A stretch of 64,000 bases of DNA from an uncultured Coriobacteriaceae bacterium. GTDB lineage: Bacteria > Actinomycetota > Coriobacteriia > Coriobacteriales > Coriobacteriaceae. Positions 17,593 to 26,164 of this stretch are shown piece by piece. The notes under the pieces are model-generated. The model was not told the origin of the DNA. It saw only the letters and a list, made by a program, of their open reading frames with translations, and did no database searches. The stretch lies in contig CALUOP010000005.1 of assembly GCA_944322305.1 (NCBI GenBank), positions 1 through 64,000 of the forward strand. Direction: 5' to 3'. Numbering within the stretch: position 1 is the stretch's first letter; the number at the start of each line of letters is the position of its first letter. The position numbers were made by a program, and so were the translations under genes.

Positions 17593-17721
17593 TGGAGTGG
17601 GTACGCATCTGTTATACCTGCCTGCGCGCACGCTATGCGCATGACCGCGCCGTTCGGAAACCTTTCTCAGGGCGTTGGCCGCACGGGCTCTTCCCGTTGA
17701 GAAATATCTTTCAGCGGCCCT

Positions 17722-18528
17722 TTAGAGCAGCACCGCGCAGGCAACGAGAAGCACCAGGTAGCCTGCGGCAACGGCTACCGCGACGCCGTCGCGCGCGGGC
17801 TCGAAGCGCATGACGTGGTAGCGGGTGCGGTGCGCGCCGTCGGTGTAGCAGCGCGCGTCCATGGCGCGCCCGAGGTTCTCGGCATGGCGCAGCGCGCTGG
17901 CAAACAGCGGCACCACCAGCGGCACGCAGGCGCGGGCGTAGGCGATGGCGCCCTTGTTCTCTAGGTCGGCGCCGCGCGCGGTTTGCGCCGCCACAACGTT
18001 CTCGGCCTCGCGCGAAAGCGTGGGCACGAAGCGCAGCGCGATGCTCATGATCAGCGCCACGTCGTGCACCGGAAGGCCCCAGCGCGCGAAGGGCGCCATG
18101 AGGCTTTCGGCCGCGTCGGTGAGCGCGATGGGCGTGGTGGTGCACATGAGCAGCGCGCCCACTACGAGCAGGAACAAGAAGCGCAGGGAGTACAGCACCG
18201 CCGCCCACGCGCCGTCATAGGTTACGGAGACGGGGCCCAGCTGAACGAGCGGATTGCCGGTGCACACGAAGAACAGGTTGAAGACCGAGGTGAGCACCAG
18301 AAAGAAGAAGATGGGTCTGACTGAGCGCAAAAGCAGGCCGGCCGGCACGCGTGAAAGCCGCACGAGCGCCAGCGCCGCCGCGCCCGCCAGGGCGAGCATG
18401 GCCGGGTTCGCCACGAAAAAGCAGCTCAGCATGTAGGCCAGGGTGAGCGCGAGCTTCACGCGCGGGTCGAGCCGGTGGATGGGGGAGTCGGCCGAGAAGT
18501 ACTGGCCGACGCTAACGCGCAGCGCCAA
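17722..18528 (-). CDS. ecfT: ECF transporter transmembrane subunit EcfT
   Basis: 268 residues with about six membrane segments; the ARG-type coupling signature appears as AQTARGADLENK, which contacts the ATPases. The start is TTG at 18528: AAAAGGAGG lies 8 bases upstream on the minus strand and no ATG or GTG fits. It overlaps the end of the fused ATPase gene by 17 bases. Together with the ATPase and RibU it forms one energy-coupling-factor transporter. Confidence 0.93.
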   Translation of the reverse strand: MALRVSVGQYFSADSPIHRLDPRVKLALTLAYMLSCFFVANPAMLALAGAAALALVRLSRVPAGLLLRSVRPIFFFLVLTSVFNLFFVCTGNPLVQLGPVSVTYDGAWAAVLYSLRFLFLLVVGALLMCTTTPIALTDAAESLMAPFARWGLPVHDVALIMSIALRFVPTLSREAENVVAAQTARGADLENKGAIAYARACVPLVVPLFASALRHAENLGRAMDARCYTDGAHRTRYHVMRFEPARDGVAVAVAAGYLVLLVACAVLL

Positions 18529-20548
18529 GGTGCTCGCCTCCTTTTGCGGCGTCGGGTCGATGCAAGGCGGGGTCCGCGGGGCCCGCGCTTGCAGCGGCCG
18601 CTACGGGCGGTCTTGCGCCGCGCGCCGGGCCGTTCGCCGCGCTAACCACCGCGTCCGCCAAGGCGTCGAGCGTAAGCGGCTGGGCTCCTGGCAGCGGTAC
18701 CCCTGCGGAGGAGAGCTTGTGGGCGATGCGCAGGGCGCTGGGGATGCCGAGGCCCATGCGCCGCAGCTCGCTTTCCTGCGCGAAAACTTCCGCGGGCGTG
18801 CCCTGCAGGGCAACGCGCCCGTGGTCGAGCACCACGAGCTGGTCGGCCAGCGCGGCGGCGTCGTCCATGCTGTGGGTAACCACGAGCATGGCGGTGCCCT
18901 GCTCGTTGAGGCGACGCAGCAGCGCCACGGTGCGCGCGCGGCCTGCCGGATCGAGGCCCGCCATGGGCTCGTCGAGCACCAGGATGCGCGGCTTGAGGGC
19001 CAGCACGCCGGCCAACGCCACGCCCCGCTGCTGCCCGCCAGAGAGCGCGAAGGGCGAGCGACCGCAGATCGCGTCGGCGTCAAGCCCCACGAGCTCCAGC
19101 GCCTCCCGCACGCGCGTGCGCACTTCTTCGTCGGCAAGCCCCAGGTTGCGGGGGCCAAAGGCAACGTCGTCGTAAACCGTTTCGGCAAAGAGCTGCCGCT
19201 CGGGCAGCTGCGCCACGTAGCCGATGGCCCGGCGCAGCTCGCGGCGCTGGGCAAGGTTGTCGGTGTCGATGCCGGCTACGCGCACATGGCCGTGCGTGGG
19301 GGCTTTGAGTGCGCAGGCCAGCTCGATCACCGTTGACTTGCCGGCGCCGGTATGGCCGATGAGCGCGGTGAGCGAGCCGGGAGCCACGGAAAACGAGGCG
19401 TCCTCAAGCGCCCACGGGCCGCGCGCCGCTGCCTCGGCCGCCCTGCGCAGCCGGTTGCGCTTGCGCAGGAAAAGCCCGCGGCGTCGCTTGGGCGCGAGTG
19501 CGGCGTAGCTGAAGGAAACATGCTCAAAGGCGATGGCGGCGGGCTCGGCAGAGGCGCCGGGGCCGATGCCGTCAGGGGAAAGCGCGGCGCCCGTAGCAGG
19601 GTTCTTCTTATCCGCGGCATCCGCTGCGGGAACGGCGTCATGCGGGAGAGACGAGGCAGCCTGGGCTGAGCCACCCTGCCGCGTCTCCACGGCGTCTGCA
19701 ACCGCGCGCGCGAGCTCCGCTTCGCGGGCGCGGTGCGGCACGCGCAGGCCGCGCGCCTCAAGCTTGTCGGCAAGCGTCAGCGAGGCAGGTAGGTCGAGGT
19801 TGAGGCTGCGCACGGTGTCCTCGTGCGCGAAGACCTCCTCGGGCGCGCCGTCGAGCACCACCTGGCCGCGGCTCAGCACCACCACGCGGTCGGCGTCCAA
19901 CACGTCGTCCATGAAGTGGGTCACGTGCACCACGGTGATGCCGCGCTCGTTGAGCTCGCGGCATACGCGGCGAATGCCGCGGCGGCCGCGCACGTCGAGC
20001 ATGGCGGCGGGCTCGTCCAAGATGAGCAGGTCGGGATGCATGGCCAGGGCGCCGGCGATGGCCACGCGCTGCTTTTGCCCGCCCGAGAGGTCGGACGGGT
20101 CGGCCAGCGCGAGGTCGCTAAGCGCCACGGCGGCGAGGGACTCGTCCACGCGCGCGGCTATCTCGGGCTGCGGCAGGGCCAGGTTCTCGGGACCGAAGGC
20201 AACGTCGTCGGCCACCACGCTGGTGACCATCTGGTCGTCGGGGTGCTGGAACACCATCGCGGCACGGGAGCGAATCTCCATCTGCCGCGATTCGTCGGCG
20301 GTGTCTATGCCAAAGGTGCGCACACGCCCGCGAGTGGGAACGATCAGCGCGTTCAGGAGCTGTGCGAGCGTTGACTTGCCCGAGCCGTTGCCGCCGACAA
20401 CGCAGGTGTAAGAGCCCCGCGCGATGGTGAGCGACACACCGCGCAGGGCCTCGGTTCCGTCGGGGTAGGTTACCTGGACGTTCTCCAAGCAGGCGGCGGG
20501 AACGCCCGGCTGAGCTGCAGGAGCGGCTTCCGCGCCGTTACGCGGCAT
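18512..20548 (-). CDS. ecfA: Fused ECF transporter ATPase (EcfA1-EcfA2 in one chain)
   Basis: 678 residues containing two complete ABC ATPase modules. The first (about 20-245) has GGNGSGKST, LSGGQKQR and LLILDEPAAMLD; the second (about 355-625) has GHTGAGKST, LSGGQQRG and ILVLDEPMAGLD. They are joined by an Ala-rich linker with a basic stretch (KRRRGLFLRKR). In most bacteria the two ATPases are separate genes. Start ATG 20548 overlaps the end of ribU by 11 bases. It powers uptake by the neighbouring substrate-binding and EcfT subunits. Confidence 0.94.
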   Translation of the reverse strand: MPRNGAEAAPAAQPGVPAACLENVQVTYPDGTEALRGVSLTIARGSYTCVVGGNGSGKSTLAQLLNALIVPTRGRVRTFGIDTADESRQMEIRSRAAMVFQHPDDQMVTSVVADDVAFGPENLALPQPEIAARVDESLAAVALSDLALADPSDLSGGQKQRVAIAGALAMHPDLLILDEPAAMLDVRGRRGIRRVCRELNERGITVVHVTHFMDDVLDADRVVVLSRGQVVLDGAPEEVFAHEDTVRSLNLDLPASLTLADKLEARGLRVPHRAREAELARAVADAVETRQGGSAQAASSLPHDAVPAADAADKKNPATGAALSPDGIGPGASAEPAAIAFEHVSFSYAALAPKRRRGLFLRKRNRLRRAAEAAARGPWALEDASFSVAPGSLTALIGHTGAGKSTVIELACALKAPTHGHVRVAGIDTDNLAQRRELRRAIGYVAQLPERQLFAETVYDDVAFGPRNLGLADEEVRTRVREALELVGLDADAICGRSPFALSGGQQRGVALAGVLALKPRILVLDEPMAGLDPAGRARTVALLRRLNEQGTAMLVVTHSMDDAAALADQLVVLDHGRVALQGTPAEVFAQESELRRMGLGIPSALRIAHKLSSAGVPLPGAQPLTLDALADAVVSAANGPARGARPPVAAAASAGPADPALHRPDAAKGGEHLGAAR

Positions 20549-21074
20549 CGCGCGCGGTTCCCATGAGGTTCTCGACTGGCTTGATGAGCGCGGCGCCGGC
20601 CACCACGGTAATGATCATCTTAAGCGCGTTGAACGGCAGGAGGATCGGGATGATCATGGCCACGACATCCTGCACCGAGACCGCGGTGTACAGCGGCGTG
20701 ATGACGAGGTTGGCGCCGCAGGCAAGCACCACGGCAACCACAGCGCCGACGACCATGCCAACGAGCGCGCCGGCGTAGGTGCGGCGCTTGCTGTAGATGA
20801 GTCCGGCGATGATGGTGACGGAAAGCGCCACGATGTCTGCCATGAGCATGCCCCACGGATCATAGAAAACGCGCGGCAGCCAGGAGATAACGGTCACGGC
20901 CGTGCCGATTTTGGGGCCAAAGGCCAGGCCCGCCAGCAAGCAGACCACGATGGAGGGGTCGAAGTGCAGCCACGGTGCCGCGGGGAAGATGGGCACCTGG
21001 ATGTAGCTCACCACAAGGGAAGCCGCGGTGAAAAGCGCGGTCAGGGCGAGTTTGCGATTACGGGTAGCGTTCAT
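20538..21074 (-). CDS. ribU: Riboflavin ECF transporter substrate-binding subunit (RibU)
   Basis: 178 residues, almost wholly hydrophobic with five or six membrane segments, starting MNATRNRKLALTALF as in ECF S components. The assignment to riboflavin rests on the FMN riboswitch directly upstream; the sequence alone would only support an ECF S component. ATG 21074 has GGAG 6 bases upstream. It is the first gene of a minus-strand operon ribU-ecfA-ecfT with overlapping reading frames. Confidence 0.9.
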   Translation of the reverse strand: MNATRNRKLALTALFTAASLVVSYIQVPIFPAAPWLHFDPSIVVCLLAGLAFGPKIGTAVTVISWLPRVFYDPWGMLMADIVALSVTIIAGLIYSKRRTYAGALVGMVVGAVVAVVLACGANLVITPLYTAVSVQDVVAMIIPILLPFNALKMIITVVAGAALIKPVENLMGTARDAA

Positions 21075-21095
21075 AGGAATCTCCGTTTCTCCTCT

Positions 21096-21215
21096 CCGGA
21101 CTGTTACCGTCGGCTCTGGAGTTGCACCAGATCCACCGCTTGCGCGGGTTGCGGGCTTCGTCGGCGCCGTTTTGGCGCCACCGTCACCGCCGGTGGGGAA
21201 TTGCACCCCGCCTCG
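21096..21215 (-). promoter_or_regulatory. FMN riboswitch (RFN element)
   Basis: On the minus strand the conserved RFN blocks occur in order: GGCGGGGTGCAATTCCCCAC then CGGCGGT near 21185-21212, AGCCCGC-AA-CCCGCGC near 21145-21156, GGTGGATCTGGTGCAACTCC near 21120-21140, and GAGCCGACGGTAACAGTCC near 21100-21117. It ends about 20 bases before the ribU start codon, next to the ribosome binding site, so control of translation initiation by FMN is likely. Confidence 0.93.
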
Positions 21216-21226
21216 AAACCGCTTCA

Positions 21227-21254
21227 CTATAATCCCGCGGGTAGGTCTGTGCAA
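21227..21254 (-). promoter_or_regulatory. Promoter of the ribU operon
   Basis: Minus-strand TTGCAC (21254-21249) and TATAGT (21232-21227) with 16-base spacing, placing the transcript start just ahead of the riboswitch. Confidence 0.65.
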
Positions 21255-21263
21255 GAGCTGCGG

Positions 21264-21269
21264 TACAAT
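21264..21269 (+). promoter_or_regulatory. murB -10 box, divergent from ribU
   Basis: TACAAT preceded by CGG, about 30 bases from the divergent ribU -10; it would give a leader of roughly 165 bases ahead of murB. Confidence 0.45.
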
Positions 21270-21440
21270 ATGTGACCCTTGTGTAACAAAGCGGGAAAGC
21301 CGCGCGGGCCCGCAGGCGCTTCTGAGTGGTGGCGGACGCTGCGTGCGCCTTGCGGGCGGCGTTGGGCGCGGTGAGGCTGGCTGCGACGAATGGATGCGGC
21401 GGACGCCCCGGTTTTTCTCGCACGGAATGGAAAGGCTGCC

Positions 21441-22454
21441 ATGATGGCCGAGACGTTTGACAAGCACGCATGCGCCGAGGCGCTTGCCGCTTTGGTTGGC
21501 GCTGAGCACGTGCGTGTGGACGAGCCCCTGAGCGCGCACACCACCTTTAAGATCGGCGGGCCGGCCGACGTGTTGGTGGAGCCCGGTAGCGCCGAAGAGG
21601 CGGCGGCGGTGCTCAACTGGTGTGCGGAGGCGGGCGCGCCCACCTTTGTGATGGGCAACGGCTCCGACCTGTTGGTGGGCGACAAGGGCATGCGCGGCGT
21701 GGTGGTGCTGTTCGGCAGCCGGTGCGCGCAGATGACCGTGGAGTTTGCGCCGGTTGACGCCGCGGTGCGAGCGGCGGCCACCCGGGTGAAGGACGCGCCC
21801 CGCGTCCGCCCGACGGGGCGCGTTACGGCAGGTGCCGGCGCGCTGCTGTTCGACGTGGCCGAGCTTGCGGCCGAGGTGGGGCTTTCCGGCTTGGAGCCGC
21901 TCTCGGGCATTCCGAGCAGCGTGGGCGGCGCGTGCTTCATGAACGCGGGCGCGTACGGCGGTGACACGGCGAGCGTGCTGGAAAGCGTTCTTGCTTACGT
22001 GCCCGGCGCAGACGGTATGCCCGGCGAGCTTGCGGTTCTCACGGTGGGCGAGCTGGATATGGGCTACCGCAAGAGCCGCGTGGCCGCCGAGGGCCTGGTG
22101 GTGCTTTCGGCCACGTTTGCGCTGACGCCTGCCGGCTCGGCCGAGGTGCGCGCCGCGATGGACGACTTTGCGGCGCGGCGCGCCGAGAAGCAGCCGCTTG
22201 AGATGGCGAGCGCCGGCTCTACGTTCAAGCGGCCCGAGGGCTACTTTGCCGGCAAGCTCATCATGGACGCAGGGCTGCGCGGCTGCCGCGTGGGCGCAGC
22301 GCAGGTGTCCGAGAAGCACTGCGGCTTCGTGGTAAACACGGGCGGCGCTACGGCGGCCGAGGTCAACGAGCTTATCGCCCACGTGCAGGACGAGGTGCGC
22401 CGCCAGTTTGGCGTGGACCTTGAGCCCGAGGTGCGCCGCGTGGGGGAGTTTTAA
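21441..22454 (+). CDS. murB: UDP-N-acetylenolpyruvoylglucosamine reductase
   Basis: FAD-dependent reduction of UDP-GlcNAc-enolpyruvate to UDP-MurNAc in cell-wall synthesis. 337 residues. The FAD-binding segment has HTTFKIGGPADVLVEP and GNGSDLLVGDKG; GIPSSVGGACFMNAGAYGG and SAGSTFKRP (with the catalytic Ser region) are diagnostic of MurB. Two adjacent ATGs (21441, 21444) follow GGAAAGG at 21429. The stop overlaps by two bases the stop of the convergent gene at 22451. Confidence 0.96.
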   Translation: MMAETFDKHACAEALAALVGAEHVRVDEPLSAHTTFKIGGPADVLVEPGSAEEAAAVLNWCAEAGAPTFVMGNGSDLLVGDKGMRGVVVLFGSRCAQMTVEFAPVDAAVRAAATRVKDAPRVRPTGRVTAGAGALLFDVAELAAEVGLSGLEPLSGIPSSVGGACFMNAGAYGGDTASVLESVLAYVPGADGMPGELAVLTVGELDMGYRKSRVAAEGLVVLSATFALTPAGSAEVRAAMDDFAARRAEKQPLEMASAGSTFKRPEGYFAGKLIMDAGLRGCRVGAAQVSEKHCGFVVNTGGATAAEVNELIAHVQDEVRRQFGVDLEPEVRRVGEF

Positions 22455-23194
22455 GAGTTGTCATGCCCTGGCGCGGAACTCACTGGGTGTATAGACGCCT
22501 GACGAAGCGCTTCCGCGCGCCGCGCCAAGGCATAGGCAGAGAAGAGGGCATGCTCTTCCGCGTAGTATGTTGCTGCTGCACGGACGGCGGCTGCCATCGG
22601 GTCAGCTCCGGGTTCGTCGCAGTTCCGTAAGAGTTCATCGAAGTGGTTCTCGCCTACGCTTACAATGCGGCCGTTGGTAACTATGCGGTATGGTGAGTTT
22701 TCCTCGCAGAGCCTGTTCCACAGCACAGCACCTGACGCAACGTCGCAGGGTTCAGCGGAAAGCGCGTGTGCTGCGATATCTTGCGGATCAGACGCGCCGA
22801 CTGAGGAAACGTTACCTTGCTTGGACATGTTGACCATGGTTATACGCGGTGCGGTGGCACCGCACGTGACGCAAGAGCAAACATATGCAGCACCGACAGC
22901 TTCGTGCGGGCTGTTTGACATCCAGATTCTCACGGTGTCTGCTTTGCTTATGCGGGCGCCAAACGCCGCGTAACGTTTCTCCATGTCTTCGGGAACGCGT
23001 CCGTCGTAGGCAAGAAGTTCACGCTTTCTCTGAGCGGGCGAGAAGGGCCTTAGCCTTCCTACGGCTAAGTTGTCAGGCAAAAGGAGCGGTTCTCCAAGGG
23101 CAGGGCTCAGCCACTTTGCCATAGTGAGGGCACCGTCGGCGTTTTCGTCAAAGCAGGCCTCGACAATCATGGAGCGTCTTGCCGGCAAATTCAT
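22451..23194 (-). CDS. DUF1835/DUF3658-like protein of unknown function
   Basis: 247 residues, soluble. The middle-to-C-terminal stretch W-x-x-L-CEENSPYRIV-TNGRIVSV resembles the DUF3658 segment usually found behind DUF1835. Two closely spaced cysteines occur in YVCSCVTCGA. GGAAGAG lies 7 bases before ATG 23194. Codon use is less GC-biased than its neighbours, and a decayed copy of its 3' part lies upstream at 23454, so it may be acquired. Function unknown. Confidence 0.8.
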   Translation of the reverse strand: MNLPARRSMIVEACFDENADGALTMAKWLSPALGEPLLLPDNLAVGRLRPFSPAQRKRELLAYDGRVPEDMEKRYAAFGARISKADTVRIWMSNSPHEAVGAAYVCSCVTCGATAPRITMVNMSKQGNVSSVGASDPQDIAAHALSAEPCDVASGAVLWNRLCEENSPYRIVTNGRIVSVGENHFDELLRNCDEPGADPMAAAVRAAATYYAEEHALFSAYALARRAEALRQASIHPVSSAPGHDNS

Positions 23195-23453
23195 AAAGGA
23201 TCTCTTCCAGGTTGGATAACTCTATCTGATTTTGCGAATACACCATCAAGGTTACTGTTTCAATAACGGTGGTGGCACCATCCGTAGCCGGCGGATTGTC
23301 TCGGCGAACGCTCTTGCTCTTAGCGAGCCAACTCCTTTTACATTAAATGCCGCGGAGCAAGGATTGCTCATCTGAATGTCCTGTCTGGCATATTTCACGC
23401 CCTTTACGATCCACATAGATCACGCACGTGCGAACAAACGCGGTACCATGGAT

Positions 23454-23515
23454 GATATGTTGCCGCAGCATGGACGACGGCTGTTATCGGGCCAGTTCCC
23501 CGGTTTGTCGAAGTC
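23454..23515 (-). pseudogene. Decayed fragment of a second copy of the DUF1835/DUF3658-like gene
   Basis: The 62 bases match, with substitutions and at least one frame-shifting change, the stretch 22566-22627 inside the neighbouring gene (shared words include GGACG-CGGCTG and ATCGGG-CAG-TCC). No open frame is preserved. The rest of the 23195-23530 gap holds nothing recognisable. Confidence 0.6.
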
Positions 23516-23530
23516 TTGAATGAGCCAGTA

Positions 23531-24748
23531 TTACTGCGCGCTGAGCTCGTCCCAGCGGGTGCTGGCCGTCTCGGCGTTGGCTTCGTCTAAAAAGAGCGCG
23601 GCGGTGCCCTCGTGCTCGTCGGCAAGCGCGCACCCCGCCTCGATCCCCGCCACGAACAGCGTGGTTGAGAGCGCGTCGCCCGCCGTTGAGGTGGGGGAGA
23701 TCAGCGTGTCGCTCACCACGTCGGTCTCGACGGGGTAGCCGGTGCGCGGGTCCAGGATGTGCCAGTAGCGCTGGCCGTCCTGCTCAAAGGTGCGCTCGTA
23801 AAGGCCGCTTGTCACCACGGAGCAGCTGCGCACGGTCACGGTGTTCACTACCTTGGTGCCGCCCGGCTCGTTGGGGTCGCGGATACCCACGGCCCAAGCG
23901 CTGCCGTTGGGCTTTGAGCCCACAGCCAGGATGTTGCCGCCCAGGCTCAACAGAGCGCTTTCCACACCGCGCTCGCGCAGCGCCTCTGCCAGCTTGTCGG
24001 CGATGTATCCCTTGGCGATGCCGCCCAGATCGAGCTTGGCCGCCGGGTCCGCCAGCTGCACGGTGGTGCCGTTTACGCTCACGTTCTCCCAGCTCACATG
24101 AGGAAGCGCGGCGGCTATGTCCGCGTCGGCGGGGCGTACGCCCTCGTCGAAGTCCCACAGCGTGGAGACCGCGCCGATGGTGACGTCGAAGCGCCCTGCG
24201 CTCTGCGCGCTCCACTCCACGCCCGCCTGGATCACCGCGGCGGTTTCGGGGTCCACCTCCACCGGCGCGCCGCCGGCAGCGTTGACGCGCGCGATGTCCG
24301 AGGCGCTGTCGTACAGGTCGAACAGCTTGTCGTAGCGGTTGCACAGCCGCCCCAGCTCGGCGATGGCGCCTTCGTCGTCGTACACGGTGAACTGGCAGAA
24401 CGTGTCAAAGGCAAAGGTCGAGCCGGTGTAAGGATCGCCGGGGGTATGGGCGGCTTGTCCTTGCGAACCTGCGCCCGAGTTTGCCCCGTCGTGCGCGCAG
24501 CCAACAAGTCCTGGGGCGAGAAGCGCTCCGGCTCCCAGGGTGGCCAGCGCGCCCACACGGCGGATAAGCGCCCGGCGCGAGAGGGGCGCGCAGGCGGGGA
24601 GGGGGCGTGCGGCTGCCGCTTTGCGAGAAGAACCCGGCACGTCCACCACCATGTCGAGCGCGCTGGGGACGCTGCGGCAGCTTCTGTTGGCGTCGCCGTT
24701 TCCGAGGGGGGCCGTTACCTGGGCAAAACGGGGGCGCGTGCTTCTCAT
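23531..24748 (-). CDS. apbE: FAD:protein FMN transferase lipoprotein
   Basis: Attaches FMN to a Thr/Ser of target flavoproteins outside the membrane. 405 residues. After a basic N-terminus and a hydrophobic stretch comes the lipobox LVGC, so it should be an anchored lipoprotein. ApbE signatures are FDTFCQFTVY, DLGGIAKGYIADK, LLSLGGNI and HILDPRTGYPV. The ATG at 24748 overlaps the stop of the upstream Gx transporter (ATGA), with GGGAAGG 6 bases upstream. The N-terminus before the lipobox is unusually long (about 75 residues), so the true start could be further inside. Confidence 0.93.
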   Translation of the reverse strand: MRSTRPRFAQVTAPLGNGDANRSCRSVPSALDMVVDVPGSSRKAAAARPLPACAPLSRRALIRRVGALATLGAGALLAPGLVGCAHDGANSGAGSQGQAAHTPGDPYTGSTFAFDTFCQFTVYDDEGAIAELGRLCNRYDKLFDLYDSASDIARVNAAGGAPVEVDPETAAVIQAGVEWSAQSAGRFDVTIGAVSTLWDFDEGVRPADADIAAALPHVSWENVSVNGTTVQLADPAAKLDLGGIAKGYIADKLAEALRERGVESALLSLGGNILAVGSKPNGSAWAVGIRDPNEPGGTKVVNTVTVRSCSVVTSGLYERTFEQDGQRYWHILDPRTGYPVETDVVSDTLISPTSTAGDALSTTLFVAGIEAGCALADEHEGTAALFLDEANAETASTRWDELSAQ

Positions 24749-25347
24749 GGCAACCTTCCCTGCGGTACGGCGCGCAGCGCGAGCGAGGTCAGTGCGCCCA
24801 CGGCAAGGCCCGCCACCACGCCTGACACGGCGAGCATCGGCGCATTCACCAGCGCCACCGCCGGCGAGAGTAACGCCGCCACGAGCGCGAGCTGCCCGGC
24901 GTTGTGCGCCACACCGCCGATAACCGACACCGCAACGAGCGAGAACCACCCGCTCTTCTCGGCTAGGATCATAAGTGCCAGCGAGAGAAAGCCGCCGGCA
25001 AGGCTGTACAGCATCATGGAGGGGTTTGCGAACAGCAGCCCCGTGCACAGCACCTTGGCGAGCATGAGGTAAAAGGCCGGGCGCTCGCCCAGGCGCTCCA
25101 GCGCGAAAAGCACCACCGCGTTGCCCAGGCCGAGCTTGACGCCGGGCACCGTCACCGGCAGGGGGATAAGCGCCTCAACGTAGGCGGCCACTAGCGCCAC
25201 GCAGGTGAGCAGGCCGTACAGCGCGATGCGCTGCCCGTGCGAGGCTGCCCGCGCCGGGCGTGCCGGACGCTCCGTGCCGCGCGCTGCGGGCTCGGCCGCG
25301 TCGGGTGCGCCTTTGGTTTTCCGGTATGTCTGGTCTGCTCTGGTCAT
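24745..25347 (-). CDS. Gx transporter family membrane protein
   Basis: 200 residues with five or six membrane segments after a roughly 40-residue basic tail. VKLGLGNAVVLFAL and ANPSMMLYSLAGGFLSL are typical of the Gx transporter family, often annotated as heptaprenyl diphosphate synthase component I and related to ECF S components. It is co-transcribed with apbE. Minus-strand TATAAT (25360-25355) ends 7 bases before the ATG at 25347, so the mRNA probably starts at or very near that ATG; the ATG at 25356 overlaps the -10 box and cannot be used from this promoter. Confidence 0.88.
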   Translation of the reverse strand: MTRADQTYRKTKGAPDAAEPAARGTERPARPARAASHGQRIALYGLLTCVALVAAYVEALIPLPVTVPGVKLGLGNAVVLFALERLGERPAFYLMLAKVLCTGLLFANPSMMLYSLAGGFLSLALMILAEKSGWFSLVAVSVIGGVAHNAGQLALVAALLSPAVALVNAPMLAVSGVVAGLAVGALTSLALRAVPQGRLP

Positions 25348-25354
25348 GGGCGCC

Positions 25355-25360
25355 ATTATA
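25355..25360 (-). promoter_or_regulatory. -10 box of the Gx transporter-apbE operon (possible leaderless mRNA)
   Basis: TATAAT with an upstream GG on the minus strand, only 7 bases before ATG 25347 and with no ribosome binding site between. Confidence 0.55.
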
Positions 25361-25517
25361 CCGGTATGCTTGGAGGGAATCGACCGTTTCCCGCAGCGCT
25401 TTGGCGGCGCGGCGTGCCGGGGTGCCGGCTGCGTTCGCGCGCGTTTGCGCTTGCTGGCTCCGCGCGCCGTCGCCGCAAGGCTCTGCCCGCTGCGAGGTAC
25501 GCCAGAAAGGATGCCCC

Positions 25518-25889
25518 ATGGCCGTGTTGTTTATCGAGTACCCGCCCTGCTCCACCTGTAAAAAGGCCAAGAAATGGCTGGACGAGCACGGGATTGCCCA
25601 CGTTGACCGCCATATTGTGGAGGAGCCGCCCACCGCGGAGGAGATCGCCACCTGGCGCGAGCGCTCTGGTCTGCCGCTGCGCCGCTTCTTCAACACGAGC
25701 GGCATGAAGTACCGCGAGCTCGGCGTGAAGGCCCAGCTCGATGCAGGCATGTCCGACGAGGACGCTTACGCCCTCTTGGCAACCGACGGCATGCTGGTGA
25801 AGCGCCCCATCGTGGTGAGCGACGAGGGCGCCGGCACCACCGTGCTCGTTGGCTTCCGCGAGAAGGGCTGGGAGGCGGCGCTGCTGTAA
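25518..25889 (+). CDS. ArsC/Spx-family thioredoxin-fold protein
   Basis: 123 residues. The N-terminal redox motif is PPCSTCKKAKKWL, a CxxC as in Spx and many ArsC-like proteins. FFNTSG-KYRELG and LVKRPIV are conserved in the family. It could be a glutaredoxin-dependent arsenate reductase-like enzyme or an Spx-type regulator; no ars genes are adjacent. AGAAAGG lies 7 bases before ATG 25518. It is divergent from the Gx transporter. Confidence 0.88.
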   Translation: MAVLFIEYPPCSTCKKAKKWLDEHGIAHVDRHIVEEPPTAEEIATWRERSGLPLRRFFNTSGMKYRELGVKAQLDAGMSDEDAYALLATDGMLVKRPIVVSDEGAGTTVLVGFREKGWEAALL

Positions 25890-25942
25890 GAGGGCCGTTG
25901 CAAATGTGACCGCCTGCGCGGCAAGCGGATGCGTGCCCAACA

Positions 25943-26008
25943 GGGCCGGGGTGGCAAGGATCCGAAATCCGATATCGGGCGGATTTCGGGTTCTTGCCAC
26001 CCCGGCCC
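25943..26008. terminator. Large GC-rich hairpin after the ArsC-like gene
   Basis: Arms beginning GGGCCGGGGTGGCAAG and ending CTTGCCACCCCGGCCC pair, and inside them CCGAAATCC pairs with GGATTTCGG. No T run follows, so it may be a terminator without one or a member of the window's palindromic elements. A single array-A-like unit lies just downstream at 26019. Confidence 0.6.
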
Positions 26009-26018
26009 ACGCGTTTCG

Positions 26019-26040
26019 CTGCACTTCTCGCCCATGCGCT
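26019..26040 (-). repeat. Solo unit of the array A/B family
   Basis: The 22 bases containing GCACTTCTCGCCC and GCGCT match the right-arm unit of arrays A and B at about 20 of 22 positions. It stands alone between the hairpin and proC. Confidence 0.55.
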
Positions 26041-26164
26041 GGAAGGCGTTTTTGTCACGTCCGCCGCGTCTGCGGCCTTAAGCGCGCGCCTCCTGCTAAG
26101 CTGGAGAAGACTCGGCATGAACGCGCGGCACCGCATCGCCGCGCTCGGCGGAAAGGGTGGGAAC

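Noticed and set aside
21075-22382. Upstream extension of the ribU frame to 22382 on the minus strand
   Set aside because: It would run antisense through murB and the FMN riboswitch; the ATG at 21074 with GGAG fits the ECF S component start.
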